Counted from the first letter of the stretch, positions 17,559-26,775 are shown. The stretch is 64,000 nucleotides of DNA from Pedobacter sp. BS3 (GCF_008274585.1 NZ_VTRT01000003.1:619369-683368), one strand, 5' to 3'. Notes: generated from the sequence alone by a model not told the origin. Numbers and translations: made by a program.

Positions 17559-19415
17559 CTACGCCGCATCTTCGTCAATAACATCCAACTCGATACGCAG
17601 GTTACCGATAATATGCTGCTGACGGTCGGGCGTGTTTTTACCCATATAGTATTCCAGCAGGTTTTTAATGCTTTGCTCTTTTGACAAAATAACAGGCTCA
17701 AGGCGAATGTCTTTACCGATAAACAGGCTGAACTCGTCGGGCGATATTTCGCCCAAACCTTTAAAGCGGGTGATCTCGGGTTTGGCGCCAAGCCTGGCAA
17801 TGGCATTGCGTTTTTCTTCTTCGCTGTAGCAGTAAATGGTTTCTTTTTTATTGCGCACCCTGAACAGCGGCGTTTGCAGGATAGACACATGCCCGGCCTT
17901 GACCAGATCGGGGAAAAATTGCAGGAAAAACGTCATTAACAGCAGGCGAATGTGCATACCGTCCACATCGGCATCGGTAGCTATCACAATATTGTTGTAA
18001 CGCAGGTTTTCTATGCCATCCTCAATATTGAGGGCGTGCTGCAGGAGGTTAAATTCTTCGTTTTCGTAAACCACTTTTTTGGTGAGGCCGAAGCAGTTCA
18101 GCGGCTTTCCTTTCAGGCTGAATACGGCCTGTGTCTGCACATCACGCGATTTGGTGATAGAACCGCTGGCTGAATCTCCCTCGGTGATGAACAGCGTGGT
18201 ATCCTGGCGAAGCTCATGGCTATCGTCAAAATGCACCTTGCAATCGCGTAGCTTGCGGTTATGCAAAGAGGCTTTTTTGGCCCGCTCGTTTGCCAGCTTT
18301 TTAATTCCGGCAATATCCTTGCGTTCGCGTTCTGATTGAAGAATACGTTTTAAAAGAGCATCGGCCACGTCAGGATTTTTATGCAGGTGGTCGTCCAGCT
18401 CTTTTTTAACAAAATCGTTAATGAAGGTACGCACAGTTGGACCATCAGGGCCTACGTTCTGCGAACCCAGCTTGGTTTTTGTCTGCGATTCGAAAACCGG
18501 CTCCTGCACTTTAATGGCAATGGCCGCTACAATGGATGCCCGAATATCGGACGCGTCAAACTCCTTTTTATAAAATTCGCGGATGGTTTTTACTACGGCT
18601 TCGCGGAAAGCGGCCTGGTGCGTTCCGCCCTGCGTGGTGTGCTGCCCGTTAACAAACGAATAGTACTCCTCACCATATTGCTGGCCATGTGTCATGGCTA
18701 TTTCAATATCATCGCCTTTCAGGTGGATGATAGGATAACGGATGGTTTCGGTATCGGTGTTGCGCACCAGCAGATCGTGCAGGCCTTTTTCTGAGAAATA
18801 TTTTTGACCATTAAAATTAATGGTCAAACCAGAATTGAGGAACACGTAATTCCATATCATGTTCTCCACAAATTCAGGAATAAAGCGGTAGTGGCGAAAA
18901 ATGGAATCGTCGGGAGTAAACATGATGGCGGTTCCGTTTCGCTGCGAGGTTTCCTTTTCCGGCTCATCGCGTACCAGGTCGCCTTTGTTAAATTCAGCAA
19001 ACTTGGTACGTCCGTCGCGGTACGATTGTACGGTAAACGTAGTTGAGAGCGCATTTACAGCTTTGGTACCCACACCGTTCAATCCTACCGATTTCTGGAA
19101 AGCTTTGCTGTCGTACTTTCCGCCGGTATTGATCTTAGATACGCAATCAATCACTTTACCTAAGGGAATGCCACGACCGTAATCGCGAACAGCGACCTTG
19201 TGCTCGTGCATGGTGATATCAATGGTTTTACCGGCGCCCATCACAAACTCGTCGATGGAGTTATCGACAATCTCTTTCAGTAACACGTAAATACCATCAT
19301 CGTAAGCCGAACCGTCGCCAAGCTTACCGATATACATACCGGGCCGTAAACGGATGTGCTCTTTCCAGTCTAACGACCGTATACTGTCTTCGCTATAATT
19401 TATCTGCTCTGCCAT
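17559..19415 (-). CDS. parE: DNA topoisomerase IV subunit B
   Basis: ATPase subunit of a type IIA topoisomerase, 618 residues, decatenating or relaxing DNA with a ParC partner. The GHKL ATPase fold has the Asn-bearing motif EIVDNSIDE and YGRGIPLG. The loop [13 protein letters not shown] is the second ATP-binding region. The transducer domain follows, then Toprim with [10 protein letters not shown] and [11 protein letters not shown]. The C-terminus ends [16 protein letters not shown], without the long gyrB insertion. No parC homologue follows; the downstream side is the IS-damaged region. The promoter at 19436-19465 supports the start. Confidence 0.93.
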   Translation of the reverse strand: MAEQINYSEDSIRSLDWKEHIRLRPGMYIGKLGDGSAYDDGIYVLLKEIVDNSIDEFVMGAGKTIDITMHEHKVAVRDYGRGIPLGKVIDCVSKINTGGKYDSKAFQKSVGLNGVGTKAVNALSTTFTVQSYRDGRTKFAEFNKGDLVRDEPEKETSQRNGTAIMFTPDDSIFRHYRFIPEFVENMIWNYVFLNSGLTINFNGQKYFSEKGLHDLLVRNTDTETIRYPIIHLKGDDIEIAMTHGQQYGEEYYSFVNGQHTTQGGTHQAAFREAVVKTIREFYKKEFDASDIRASIVAAIAIKVQEPVFESQTKTKLGSQNVGPDGPTVRTFINDFVKKELDDHLHKNPDVADALLKRILQSERERKDIAGIKKLANERAKKASLHNRKLRDCKVHFDDSHELRQDTTLFITEGDSASGSITKSRDVQTQAVFSLKGKPLNCFGLTKKVVYENEEFNLLQHALNIEDGIENLRYNNIVIATDADVDGMHIRLLLMTFFLQFFPDLVKAGHVSILQTPLFRVRNKKETIYCYSEEEKRNAIARLGAKPEITRFKGLGEISPDEFSLFIGKDIRLEPVILSKEQSIKNLLEYYMGKNTPDRQQHIIGNLRIELDVIDEDAA

Positions 19416-19435
19416 AACTTAAAAAACGGTGTATG

Positions 19436-19465
19436 CAAAACTAACGTATTCGCCGCTTTAAGCAA
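19436..19465 (-). promoter_or_regulatory. Promoter of parE
   Basis: On the minus strand TTG (19463-19465), 19 bases, then TAGTTTTG (19436-19443) match TTG/TAnnTTTG. The parE ATG is 21 bp downstream. Confidence 0.65.
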
Positions 19466-19679
19466 CCGCTAAATATCAACATATACACTTTTTGTTTAGT
19501 AATGGCTACGTTGTTGTTATGACACTGTAGCGTGATTTATACAATGTGATTTACTTGTACTACAGACAGTGTATTACAATGTAAAAATAGATTTCTGTCA
19601 GCAGGAGTGATTTTTGAACCCAAAACCAAATTGGTAACACCTGTTAAGCCGGTATCTGGTACATTATTGGTTATCTCTA

Positions 19680-19877
19680 ATGAAATTTTTAAACAACATG
19701 GTTGTTATTGGAAAGAAAATAAAGGAGCAAACCCGCGAACAGGAATGGGATAATCCGCAAAATCCGGAGCAGGCAACTGATATTCGTGACAAGGAACAAC
19801 TTATCCGGCAAAAACGCGAGGCCGAACGCCATAAAAACACGTTGGAAAAGAACGAAAATAAAAGCGAGAACAAATAA
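19680..19877 (+). CDS. Small charged hypothetical protein
   Basis: A 65-codon frame. After a short hydrophobic start (MKFLNNMVVIGKKI) the protein is highly charged and likely helical or disordered (REQEWDNPQNPEQATDIRDKEQL, shown only as landmark; rich in E, K, Q, N). No family is recognised. Met7 at 19698 is an alternative start. It is followed 27 bp later by another short frame of similar style, supporting a small two-gene unit. Confidence 0.5.
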   Translation: MKFLNNMVVIGKKIKEQTREQEWDNPQNPEQATDIRDKEQLIRQKREAERHKNTLEKNENKSENK

Positions 19878-19903
19878 ATTTTAACCATTTAATCCTATTA
19901 AAT

Positions 19904-20071
19904 ATGAAAAATCAACTAAAAACCGCCTCATTAAGACTTACTGAAAAATTTGATCTGCAATTACGCGATATCCTTGAAAAAGAAATTAAACAAATCCGGA
20001 AAGTAAGGAACAATGTATTGTCAAGCTTTAAGGATAATGATTTGAATGGTGGCGGCCTTCAGGTGGCATAG
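19904..20071 (+). CDS. Small hypothetical protein, helical
   Basis: A 55-codon frame starting with ATG in AAATATGAAA. The sequence is amphipathic and charged (LRLTEKFDLQLRDILEKEIK, RKVRNNVLSSF) with a Gly-rich tail NGGGLQVA. It has no signal peptide and no recognised family. Codon use looks coding. It lies 27 bp after the preceding small gene. Confidence 0.45.
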   Translation: MKNQLKTASLRLTEKFDLQLRDILEKEIKQIRKVRNNVLSSFKDNDLNGGGLQVA

Positions 20072-20212
20072 CGACCATGTTTAAAGTGGAAAGTTAAAAG
20101 TTAAAAGTAGATCTACAATTTATATTGACTTTAAGCGCATTAACTGTTTTGAATTTCAACTTTTGAATTTAACACTGCCTATAGAAATCTTTTCATCCGC
20201 CTATGAAACATT

Positions 20213-20238
20213 AAAAAGACTGCGCAAGCGGTCTTTTT
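20213..20238 (-). terminator. Terminator of the GntR gene
   Basis: AAAAAGACTGC, loop GCAA, GCGGTCTTTTT: an 11-bp stem with A and T runs on both sides, 5 bp past the GntR stop. It can act in both directions. Confidence 0.8.
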
Positions 20239-20242
20239 ATTT

Positions 20243-21274
20243 TTACAGCGATTGCCGCAAGGTAAGGTAGAACGGCACTTCAACCTGCTTTCGGGAATTA
20301 TCCAGTATGAGCTGCGCCGCCATAGCTCCCATCTGGTGAAAATCTGTTGAGATGGTGGTAATTCCATTCAGAATTAATTTCTTTAATGGTGTTTCGTTAT
20401 ATGAAATCAGGCCCACATCCTTCCCTATTTTCAGGTTCATGGCAATAACCCGGCTAATGAGCGTCACCAGGTCATCTTCCATTAAATTGATATACGCCTC
20501 GCCTGCTTTGATCGGTTCAACTTCTATATCAGACACCAGGCCGGGAGTAAAGGCATATTGCTGGCAAAAACGGCTAAAACCTTTGCGAATCTCTTTGGGA
20601 TAATAGCTTTTTTCGGGGAATATAAGCTTTAACGTATGATATTTGCTCAACTGCGGACGGGCTTGTTCCAATGCCTGGTAAATATCATTTTCAAAATTCT
20701 CATACACGGCAGCATATTCACCGCTTACGCCGGGCAGGCGCTTATCCAGCAGCACCAGCTTCTCTTTGGGCAGCTCATTGATAATCTGGTAGCTGTCTGC
20801 ATCGCCATCCATAAAATGCGGGATGATCACAAAATGTGAATAATCTTCGCGTTTATTATTCAGCAGCTTCTTGAACAGCTTGAAATCGTTATTATAAATG
20901 TAAAAATCTACGGCTACGTTCTCGCCAAGCGCCTGTATAAAGGCATCGTATATAATTTTTTTATGGGCGCTCAGCTTATTGAACATCAGGCAAATTTTCA
21001 GCGTTTGCCTGAATTCGGCATTCATAATATAGTATCCCTTACCGGGGATAGAACCCAGCACACCGATTTTTTTCAGGTATTTATATCCTTTCTCGGCGGT
21101 ATCGCGTGATATTTCAAGCTCATAGCTCAACTCATTGATAGATGGCAGCAAATCATCCTTATTCAGCTTGCCTGCGCCTATGGCGGTTAAAATGGAATTG
21201 GTAAGCTGCAGGTATTTGGGTGTTGCAGAATACTCATCAATATGTACAAAGCTGAAGAAATTTACCGGTTTCAT
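20243..21274 (-). CDS. GntR-family regulator with periplasmic-binding-type sensor domain
   Basis: Transcription regulator of 343 residues from the chosen Met at 21274 (MKPVNFFSFVHIDEYSA). A longer frame upstream to 21361 reads through AT-rich spacer and lacks homology. The N-terminal winged helix (PKYLQLTNSILTAIGAGKL, LPSINELSYELEISRDTAEKGYKYL as landmarks) is of GntR type. Residues about 80-343 form a LacI/ribose-binding-like effector domain (GLISYNETPLKKLIL, HQMGAMAAQLIL). Position downstream of the rha/lut genes and the sugar-sensing domain make it a candidate rhamnose regulator; this is inference. Confidence 0.85.
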   Translation of the reverse strand: MKPVNFFSFVHIDEYSATPKYLQLTNSILTAIGAGKLNKDDLLPSINELSYELEISRDTAEKGYKYLKKIGVLGSIPGKGYYIMNAEFRQTLKICLMFNKLSAHKKIIYDAFIQALGENVAVDFYIYNNDFKLFKKLLNNKREDYSHFVIIPHFMDGDADSYQIINELPKEKLVLLDKRLPGVSGEYAAVYENFENDIYQALEQARPQLSKYHTLKLIFPEKSYYPKEIRKGFSRFCQQYAFTPGLVSDIEVEPIKAGEAYINLMEDDLVTLISRVIAMNLKIGKDVGLISYNETPLKKLILNGITTISTDFHQMGAMAAQLILDNSRKQVEVPFYLTLRQSL

Positions 21275-21469
21275 AATTATCTTAAGTAAAAAGTCAAAAT
21301 TCAAAAGTAAAAACCTGTAAAGCTGGCTAAAATTACTATCTATACAGACCAGGATGGCCATTTTAACTTTTGAATTTTAATTTTTGAATTTTGACTTAGT
21401 ACCGGCAAGTTTATATATTATCTGCAGAATGTACAAACGGGGGCTTATCATATCGTGCATTTATTAAGT

Positions 21470-21495
21470 CAAAATTCAAAAGTTGCACGTAGTGA
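21470..21495. repeat. Dispersed 26-bp phrase, copy 1
   Basis: A 26-bp sequence with core TCAAAAGTTGCACGTAGTGA. It matches 61378-61403 in 25 of 26 bases; a looser relative lies near 32577-32600. Confidence 0.55.
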
Positions 21496-21510
21496 CCTTT
21501 AAACGTTTCA

Positions 21511-21541
21511 CCTTCAACCTTCAACCTTCAACCTTCAACCT
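21511..21541. repeat. Tandem 7-bp repeat CCTTCAA
   Basis: Four to five uninterrupted copies of CCTTCAA, 60-70 bp before pncB. Confidence 0.85.
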
Positions 21542-21607
21542 CAATATTGCTTTAGCTGATTTGAATTAAGGCTTTCAACTTTGTATTTTTAACTTTTTAC
21601 TTTTATT

Positions 21608-22780
21608 ATGATACCACGACCTGTTTCACTGCTGGATAACGATTTTTATAAATTTACCATGCAGCAGGGTGTTATTAAGCTATTCCCTCATGCAAAGGCA
21701 CACTACCGGTTTATCAATCGCGGCAATCACCAGTTTCCTACCGGGTTTGCCCGCGAGCTGGAAAAAGCACTTGCTAATTTTTCCGACGTTGCGCTAACAC
21801 TATCCGAAAAAGAATACCTGCGTGCTACCTGTCCGTACCTGGAGGCTACATATCTTGATTTTTTACAAGGCTACCGCTATGATCCTTCTGAAGTCACCAT
21901 TAAACAGCAGGGAACAAACCTTTCGGTAGAAATTACCGGATACTGGTATCGTACCATTTTATGGGAAGTTCCTTTAATGGCTTTAATATCAGAGCTGTAT
22001 TATCTTATTACTGATCAGGACCGGCTTAGCGATGATGAGATCATTATTAAAAATGAGCGGAAAATAAAAAGCTACCGGAATCTGGGCATTACTGTAGCCG
22101 AGTTTGGCACCCGGCGACGCTATTCGTTCAATGTGCATAAATTGGTGGTTCAGGCGCTTAAACAGTTTGGCGGAAGAACATTTATTGGCAGCAGTAATGT
22201 TTACCTGGCCATGCTTAACGGCATTAAACCGATAGGAACCCATGCTCATGAATGGTTTATGTTTCATGCTGCCCGCTATGGTTTTAAAATGGCCAATATC
22301 ATGGGATTGGAACATTGGGTAGATGTGTATCGCGGCGACCTGGGTATTGCCCTCAGCGACACCTATACTACAGATGTCTTCTTCAGGCAATTTGATAAGA
22401 TGTTCTCAAAGCTGTTTGACGGCATACGGCACGATAGCGGCGACCCGGTACTTTTTGCTCAAAAAGCCATTACGCATTACAAAAGAATGGGGATAGATCC
22501 TTTATCTAAAACCATTATTTTTTCTGATGGCCTTGATTACGACAAGGTAGCTCATATTGCCGGGTTTTGCCGCGGTAAAATCGGTATGTCTTTTGGCATT
22601 GGCACTAACCTTACCAATGATGTTGGCCCTCACCCACTGAATATTGTGATCAAAATGGTGCGGGCCCAGCCTGCAAACAGCGAATGGATGCCCGTTGTGA
22701 AACTATCGGACGAGCATGGCAAATATACCGGCGATGAACAGACGATAACACTGGCCAAAACGGTATTAGGGATATCATAA
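21608..22780 (+). CDS. pncB: Nicotinate phosphoribosyltransferase
   Basis: Cytosolic NAD-salvage enzyme (390 residues) converting nicotinate + PRPP (+ATP) to nicotinate mononucleotide. Typical segments are the N-terminal LLDNDFYKFTMQQGV, the FGTRRRYS motif, HEWFMFHAARYGF with the HEW histidine, GIRHDSGDP, the phosphate-binding IIFSDGLDYDK, and FGIGTNLTND. It is full length. It stands on the strand opposite to the rha/lut genes and is unrelated to them in function. Its stop codon lies inside a perfect 24-bp inverted repeat shared with the next gene's start. Confidence 0.96.
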   Translation: MIPRPVSLLDNDFYKFTMQQGVIKLFPHAKAHYRFINRGNHQFPTGFARELEKALANFSDVALTLSEKEYLRATCPYLEATYLDFLQGYRYDPSEVTIKQQGTNLSVEITGYWYRTILWEVPLMALISELYYLITDQDRLSDDEIIIKNERKIKSYRNLGITVAEFGTRRRYSFNVHKLVVQALKQFGGRTFIGSSNVYLAMLNGIKPIGTHAHEWFMFHAARYGFKMANIMGLEHWVDVYRGDLGIALSDTYTTDVFFRQFDKMFSKLFDGIRHDSGDPVLFAQKAITHYKRMGIDPLSKTIIFSDGLDYDKVAHIAGFCRGKIGMSFGIGTNLTNDVGPHPLNIVIKMVRAQPANSEWMPVVKLSDEHGKYTGDEQTITLAKTVLGIS

Positions 22781-22825
22781 CCCTGCAAATTTAAAAAATA
22801 ATTTTAAATTTGCAGGGTTATGATA
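22773..22825. repeat. Perfect 24-bp inverted repeat spanning pncB stop and next start
   Basis: Arms 22773-22796 and 22802-22825 are exact complements around the 5-base loop AATAA. Each arm contains AACCCTGCAAATTTAAAA or its complement. The pncB TAA (22778-22780) lies in the left arm and the ATG of the ATPase (22820-22822) in the right arm. In RNA it would form a long hairpin that hides the ATG. Confidence 0.9.
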
Positions 22826-23983
22826 AAGCGATATCTATTTCAAATCATAAAAAAGAACTTGCAACAAGTACCGGCTGTTGCCATTCTAGGTCCACGGCAG
22901 GTTGGCAAAACCACACTTGTTAAGCAATTAATAGAAGGTGCTCCAGGCGATTTTATTTATCTCGATTTAGAAGACCCGGCGGATACTATCAAACTACAGG
23001 ACACCGGCTTGTTTCTTACCAATAATGCAGATAAAACCATTATCATTGATGAGGTTCAACGCATGCCTGAACTCTTCCCGGTATTACGATCTGTTATTGA
23101 TAAAAACAGGAAGCCCGGCAGGTTTATACTACTGGGCTCAGCTTCACCAGAACTTTTAAAACAAAGCTCAGAATCGCTGGCCGGCCGTATCAGGTACCAG
23201 GAGCTCTATCCATTTTCGTTAAACGAGGTCGGCCCCGAAAAATTAAACTCACTTTGGATCAAGGGAGGATTTCCGGAAGCTTTTTTAGCACAAAGCGATG
23301 AAGATGCCATGGAATGGCTTTCTGATTTTATTTACAGCTATGCTACCCGCGACCTTGCCCAACTGGGACTGGCTATGCCTGCTACGCAAATCATCCGGTT
23401 GCTGCAAATGCTGGCTCACATGCACGGACAGGTAATCAACTATTCCAGCTTATCACGATCTCTCGGTGTATCACAACCCACCGTTACCAATGCTATTTAC
23501 TACCTGGAACAGGCTATGCTCGTTCGCACATTAAAACCCTGGTTCTCTAATTCGGGAAAACGTTTGGTGAAAAGTTCCAAAATATACATCCGCGATTCAG
23601 GAATGCTGCATAATCTTCTTTTCTTATCAGGATATAACCAGGTAATGGGGCATCCACAAGCCGGAAATTCATGGGAAGGGTTCGTCATTCAGCAAATACT
23701 CACTATACTGCCTAAAAACATTCAGCCCTGGTTTTACCGAAGCCAGGATGGTGCAGAAACCGATTTGCTATTAAGTAAGGGTAACCTTGTACAGTGCGCT
23801 GTTGAAATAAAGCTTAGTAACGTTCCGGATATTAAACGTGGTAATACTCAAACTATACAGGATATACAACCCCGGCACAGCATTGTTATTACACCTTCCT
23901 CAGATTCATTCACACTCAAACAAACGTGGCAAGTAACAAGCATCAGCACCTTTTTAAACGATATTGAAACATGGTTAGCATAA
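22820..23983 (+). CDS. AAA-type ATPase with DUF4143 domain
   Basis: Protein of 387 residues of the AAA_14/DUF4143 group. It has Walker A GPRQVGKTTL at about 25-34, Walker B TIIIDEVQRMP, and sensor-like FILLGSASPELL. A winged-helix-like middle part (NYSSLSRSLGVSQPTVTNAIYYLE as landmark) precedes the C-terminal DUF4143 region, which has a nuclease-like signature (GAETDLLLSKG...AVEIKLS). The cellular role of the family is not settled. The start is inside an inverted repeat that could block translation. Confidence 0.9.
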   Translation: MIKRYLFQIIKKNLQQVPAVAILGPRQVGKTTLVKQLIEGAPGDFIYLDLEDPADTIKLQDTGLFLTNNADKTIIIDEVQRMPELFPVLRSVIDKNRKPGRFILLGSASPELLKQSSESLAGRIRYQELYPFSLNEVGPEKLNSLWIKGGFPEAFLAQSDEDAMEWLSDFIYSYATRDLAQLGLAMPATQIIRLLQMLAHMHGQVINYSSLSRSLGVSQPTVTNAIYYLEQAMLVRTLKPWFSNSGKRLVKSSKIYIRDSGMLHNLLFLSGYNQVMGHPQAGNSWEGFVIQQILTILPKNIQPWFYRSQDGAETDLLLSKGNLVQCAVEIKLSNVPDIKRGNTQTIQDIQPRHSIVITPSSDSFTLKQTWQVTSISTFLNDIETWLA

Positions 23984-23995
23984 CAGCTGTACCTG

Positions 23996-24145
23996 TTACC
24001 AGCCAAATACATATTTTCCCAATACACAAAAAAGTACAGTTATAACCAGAAGTATAATGACCAATGTATTAAATTGTTCGGCTTCCTCTAATTCACGGGT
24101 TGATCTTTTCTGGAGAAAACACTTCTTCTCTTCAACATTTCTCAT
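23996..24145 (-). CDS. 49-residue single-span membrane protein
   Basis: A minus-strand frame in an otherwise empty 295-bp gap. The charged N-terminal half (MRNVEEKKCFLQKRSTRELEE as landmark) is followed by one strong membrane span (FNTLVIILLVITVLFCVLG) and the end KYVFGW. Composition with a single span and a basic/acidic amphipathic head is typical of small regulatory or subunit-type membrane proteins. No family is recognised. Confidence 0.5.
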   Translation of the reverse strand: MRNVEEKKCFLQKRSTRELEEAEQFNTLVIILLVITVLFCVLGKYVFGW

Positions 24146-24278
24146 AAGGCTTTATACTGGTAGATGGTATAGTAACGATCCAAACAATATTTTAGTTTAA
24201 GTTGTCTGGCAAAAATTGGTCTTGATTTATCGTTTATAAACAATAAACGCCCCGATACGTTGATTATTAACTTGTTTT

Positions 24279-24668
24279 ATGATGAACCCGATTAGTATAT
24301 TATCAATTATGGCTTTCACCGTTTTATGGTCGGCCTGTAAGACGCTTGAGGTAAGTACCGAAATACCGGCATGTATTAGAACTAAGATTGAGCAAATCAA
24401 AGCTGAACCGGTACGTAATCCACCGGCTAAAGTTTATGAATGGGATTATAACGGCACGAAATATTATTACATATCGGCTCACTGCTGTGATATTCCCAGC
24501 CAGCTTTTCGATAAAGATTGTAACCTGATCTGCGCTCCTGATGGCGGCTTTACCGGTAAAGGCGATGGGAAATGTCCTGATTTCGACAGCAACAAGCTTA
24601 CAAAAAGATTAATCTGGGAAGATAACCGCCATCTAAGTGAAAAGTCGAAAGTGAAAAGTAAAAAGTGA
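24279..24668 (+). CDS. Small Cys-rich lipoprotein (DUF6970-like)
   Basis: Protein of 129 residues with a lipoprotein-type signal (AFTVLWSACKTLE, Cys at about 20). The mature domain carries a conserved-looking set of Cys and aromatic residues: YYYISAHCCDIPSQLFD, CNLICAPDGGFTGKGDG, KCPDF. This pattern resembles small secreted proteins annotated as DUF6970, a match from memory. The last 12 residues (SEKSKVKSKK) are translated from the A-rich low-complexity spacer that follows, so the C-terminus is probably not conserved. Confidence 0.7.
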   Translation: MMNPISILSIMAFTVLWSACKTLEVSTEIPACIRTKIEQIKAEPVRNPPAKVYEWDYNGTKYYYISAHCCDIPSQLFDKDCNLICAPDGGFTGKGDGKCPDFDSNKLTKRLIWEDNRHLSEKSKVKSKK

Positions 24669-24722
24669 AAACAGTCGCCGGGCTTAAAATTATTTTTACC
24701 AGTTATATTTATCATAACCTGG

Positions 24723-25307
24723 CTAACGCACTAAAAAGATAGTCATGCTTCGCGGGCCATGCGCTCCCAAAACCAGCGATTGCTCAATGTCCGCCGTTTT
24801 TGAGGGGCCGGCAATAAATCCGCCAAAGCCATAGTCGGCATTTGCAATACGCTCATAAGCCTGGTGCATGGTTGCAACGATATCCTGTACCGGAACAATG
24901 ATAGCCAGATGCTGGCAAATAAATGGAACAATGCGCTGTCCCATGCGGTCTTCGGTTATCCATGCAGCACTGTTTTCGGCCACCGCAAAATGAGGCTGCA
25001 AAATAGCTAAATCCACATCTTTCAAGGTATGCGGATCATTTATTCCGGCCAAATCAGTTTCAGCAATCACAGCCATTTCAGGCAGTGGGGAAACTATACG
25101 CTTTGCAAAAGGAAACTGCTCTGTAATCATTCCCGGAATTTCACTAACCTGGTTTACCTCAAACAGTTTACTCCCAACGGCAAGCGCTACAGCTTTAAAT
25201 GTTTCCAGCACATCGCCATCCGGCGTAAACGTAACATCTGCCGGTAAAGACAACGTTGCCGACTGATTTGCCGCCACTTTTGCTAAAATCTGTTCTCTGC
25301 TGTTCAT
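24723..25307 (-). CDS. lutC: Lactate utilisation protein C
   Basis: LUD-domain protein of 194 residues, subunit of the LutABC complex oxidising L-lactate to pyruvate. Matching segments are ADLAGINDPHTLKDVDLAILQPHFAVAENSAAW (landmark region, residues about 85-115) and the C-terminal GFGGFIAGPSKTADIEQSLVLGAHGPRSM region. It is the last gene of the rha/lut series; the gap to lutB is 94 bp and contains a word repeat with a hairpin. It is similar to E. coli YkgG. Confidence 0.93.
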   Translation of the reverse strand: MNSREQILAKVAANQSATLSLPADVTFTPDGDVLETFKAVALAVGSKLFEVNQVSEIPGMITEQFPFAKRIVSPLPEMAVIAETDLAGINDPHTLKDVDLAILQPHFAVAENSAAWITEDRMGQRIVPFICQHLAIIVPVQDIVATMHQAYERIANADYGFGGFIAGPSKTADIEQSLVLGAHGPRSMTIFLVR

Positions 25308-25328
25308 TTATTCAGTATTGCCTAGTGA

Positions 25329-25400
25329 GATGTGTTACCAGTTATGTGTTGTGGGTTATGGGTATGGAACCCATAACAGGTAACCCGTAACCCATAACTA
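25329..25400. repeat. Word-repeat spacer lutB-lutC with hairpin
   Basis: A spacer built from variants of GTTATGGGT and its complement ACCCATAAC. One pair forms a hairpin (GGTTATGGGT, short loop, ACCCATAAC). It lies within the operon between lutB and lutC and could reduce expression of lutC. Confidence 0.55.
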
Positions 25401-25401
25401 A

Positions 25402-26775
25402 CTACTTTCTATTCTTCTTATACCATTCGCCGAAAGATTCCTTAGGCGCTTGGGGCATTTCGCGATGCTTATACCAGGGATTTAACGGATTATTTACCGC
25501 AAACGGTGCGATACGCATGACCGCTCGTCCCAGCTTCCCGGCAGTATGATACGCTCCGGGCGATGATAAAGTCCAGTTCATTACTTTTAAACCGACTCCC
25601 TTAGCCTTGTTTCCGTAACCTTCTTTTACAATAACCTGCCGCCATTTATACAGTTGATCGTGTATGTCGATTTTAACCGGACAAACGTTCGAGCAGGAGC
25701 CACACAGCGTGGATGCGAACGGCAGGTCGGCATACTGGCGCATATCAAGGTTAGGCGCTAAAATGGAACCTATCGGACCGGCAATAGCGCTGTGATAGCT
25801 GTGTCCTCCGCTGCGCCGGTACACCGGGCAGGTATTCATACAGGCGCCACAGCGAATACATTTCAGCGAATTCCTGAAATCAGGGCGCCCCAGTTGTGTA
25901 CTACGCCCGTTATCTACCAGCACCAGGTGCATTTGCTGTCCCGGCCGGGGCTTACGGAAATGACTGGAATACGTCGTTATCGGCTGTCCGGTAGCGCTTC
26001 GCGTAAGCAAACGCAGAAAAATAGCCAGATGCCTGCGCTTGGGAATAAGCTTTTCAATCCCCATGCAAGCGATATGTACATCCGAAAGATGCGCTCCCAT
26101 ATCGGCATTACCTTCATTGGTACATACCACAAAATCGCCGGTTTCGGCTATCGCGAAGTTTACCCCCGTTAACGCTACCTTACGGGTAAGGAATGTTTCA
26201 CGTAAATGCTGACGGGCGGTTTCTGTAAGCACCTGCGGGTCTGAAACACCCGCCGGGGTTCCGAGATTTTCGTGGAATATTTCGCCGATTTCTTCTTTCT
26301 TTTTATGGATGCAGGGCAGCACGATATGACTTGGCGGTTCCTTTGCCAGCTGCACAATGCGTTCGCCTAAGTCAGAATCGATAACATCAACACCCTGCTG
26401 GGCTAAATATTCATTCAGATGGCATTCTTCGGTAAGCATGGACTTACTTTTTACCATTTGAGTAATGCCATGCTCTTTTAAAATACCGTGAACAATCTGG
26501 TTATGTTCCTGGGCATTGGCCGCCCAGTGAACAATTATGCCATTGGCTTTGGCATTCGCCTCAAATTCTACCAGGTAATTATGCAGGTTAGACAGTACAT
26601 GATTTTTGATAGCCGATGCCGTATTCCGCAGCGTTTCCCATTCGGGGATATTATGCGCTGATTTATCCCGTTTCTGCCGAATCCACCACAAGGTTTCATC
26701 GTGCCAGTTTACGCGGTCTTCATCCTTGTTAAAGGTTTCGGCTAATCCGGCATGTTCTTTCTGTTCGCTGTTCAT
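25402..26775 (-). CDS. lutB: Lactate utilisation iron-sulfur protein B
   Basis: 457 residues. An N-terminal LUD-type region (ANAKANGIIVHWAANAQE landmark) is followed by two ferredoxin-type clusters CIRCGACMNTCPVYR and CGSCSNVCPVKID, which bind 4Fe-4S, and a C-terminal DUF3390-like tail. It passes electrons from lactate within LutABC. The start is 12 bp after the lutA stop, indicating co-transcription. It is similar to YkgF. Confidence 0.95.
   Translation of the reverse strand: MNSEQKEHAGLAETFNKDEDRVNWHDETLWWIRQKRDKSAHNIPEWETLRNTASAIKNHVLSNLHNYLVEFEANAKANGIIVHWAANAQEHNQIVHGILKEHGITQMVKSKSMLTEECHLNEYLAQQGVDVIDSDLGERIVQLAKEPPSHIVLPCIHKKKEEIGEIFHENLGTPAGVSDPQVLTETARQHLRETFLTRKVALTGVNFAIAETGDFVVCTNEGNADMGAHLSDVHIACMGIEKLIPKRRHLAIFLRLLTRSATGQPITTYSSHFRKPRPGQQMHLVLVDNGRSTQLGRPDFRNSLKCIRCGACMNTCPVYRRSGGHSYHSAIAGPIGSILAPNLDMRQYADLPFASTLCGSCSNVCPVKIDIHDQLYKWRQVIVKEGYGNKAKGVGLKVMNWTLSSPGAYHTAGKLGRAVMRIAPFAVNNPLNPWYKHREMPQAPKESFGEWYKKNRK

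Larger units (their letters stand above)
21275..21607. other. Low-complexity intergenic region
   Basis: No gene. The stretch is made of degenerate words: TCAAAATTCAAAAGT (21291-21312), TTTTGAATTTT (21363-21398), the dispersed 26-mer at 21470-21495 and a CCTTCAA tandem repeat (21511-21541). On the minus strand TACTTTTG at 21302-21309 could serve as a -7 box for the GntR gene. Confidence 0.55.

Noticed and set aside
21275..21361. Extended N-terminus of the GntR regulator
   Set aside because: The extra residues come from the AT-rich word spacer; homology starts at the Met at 21274.
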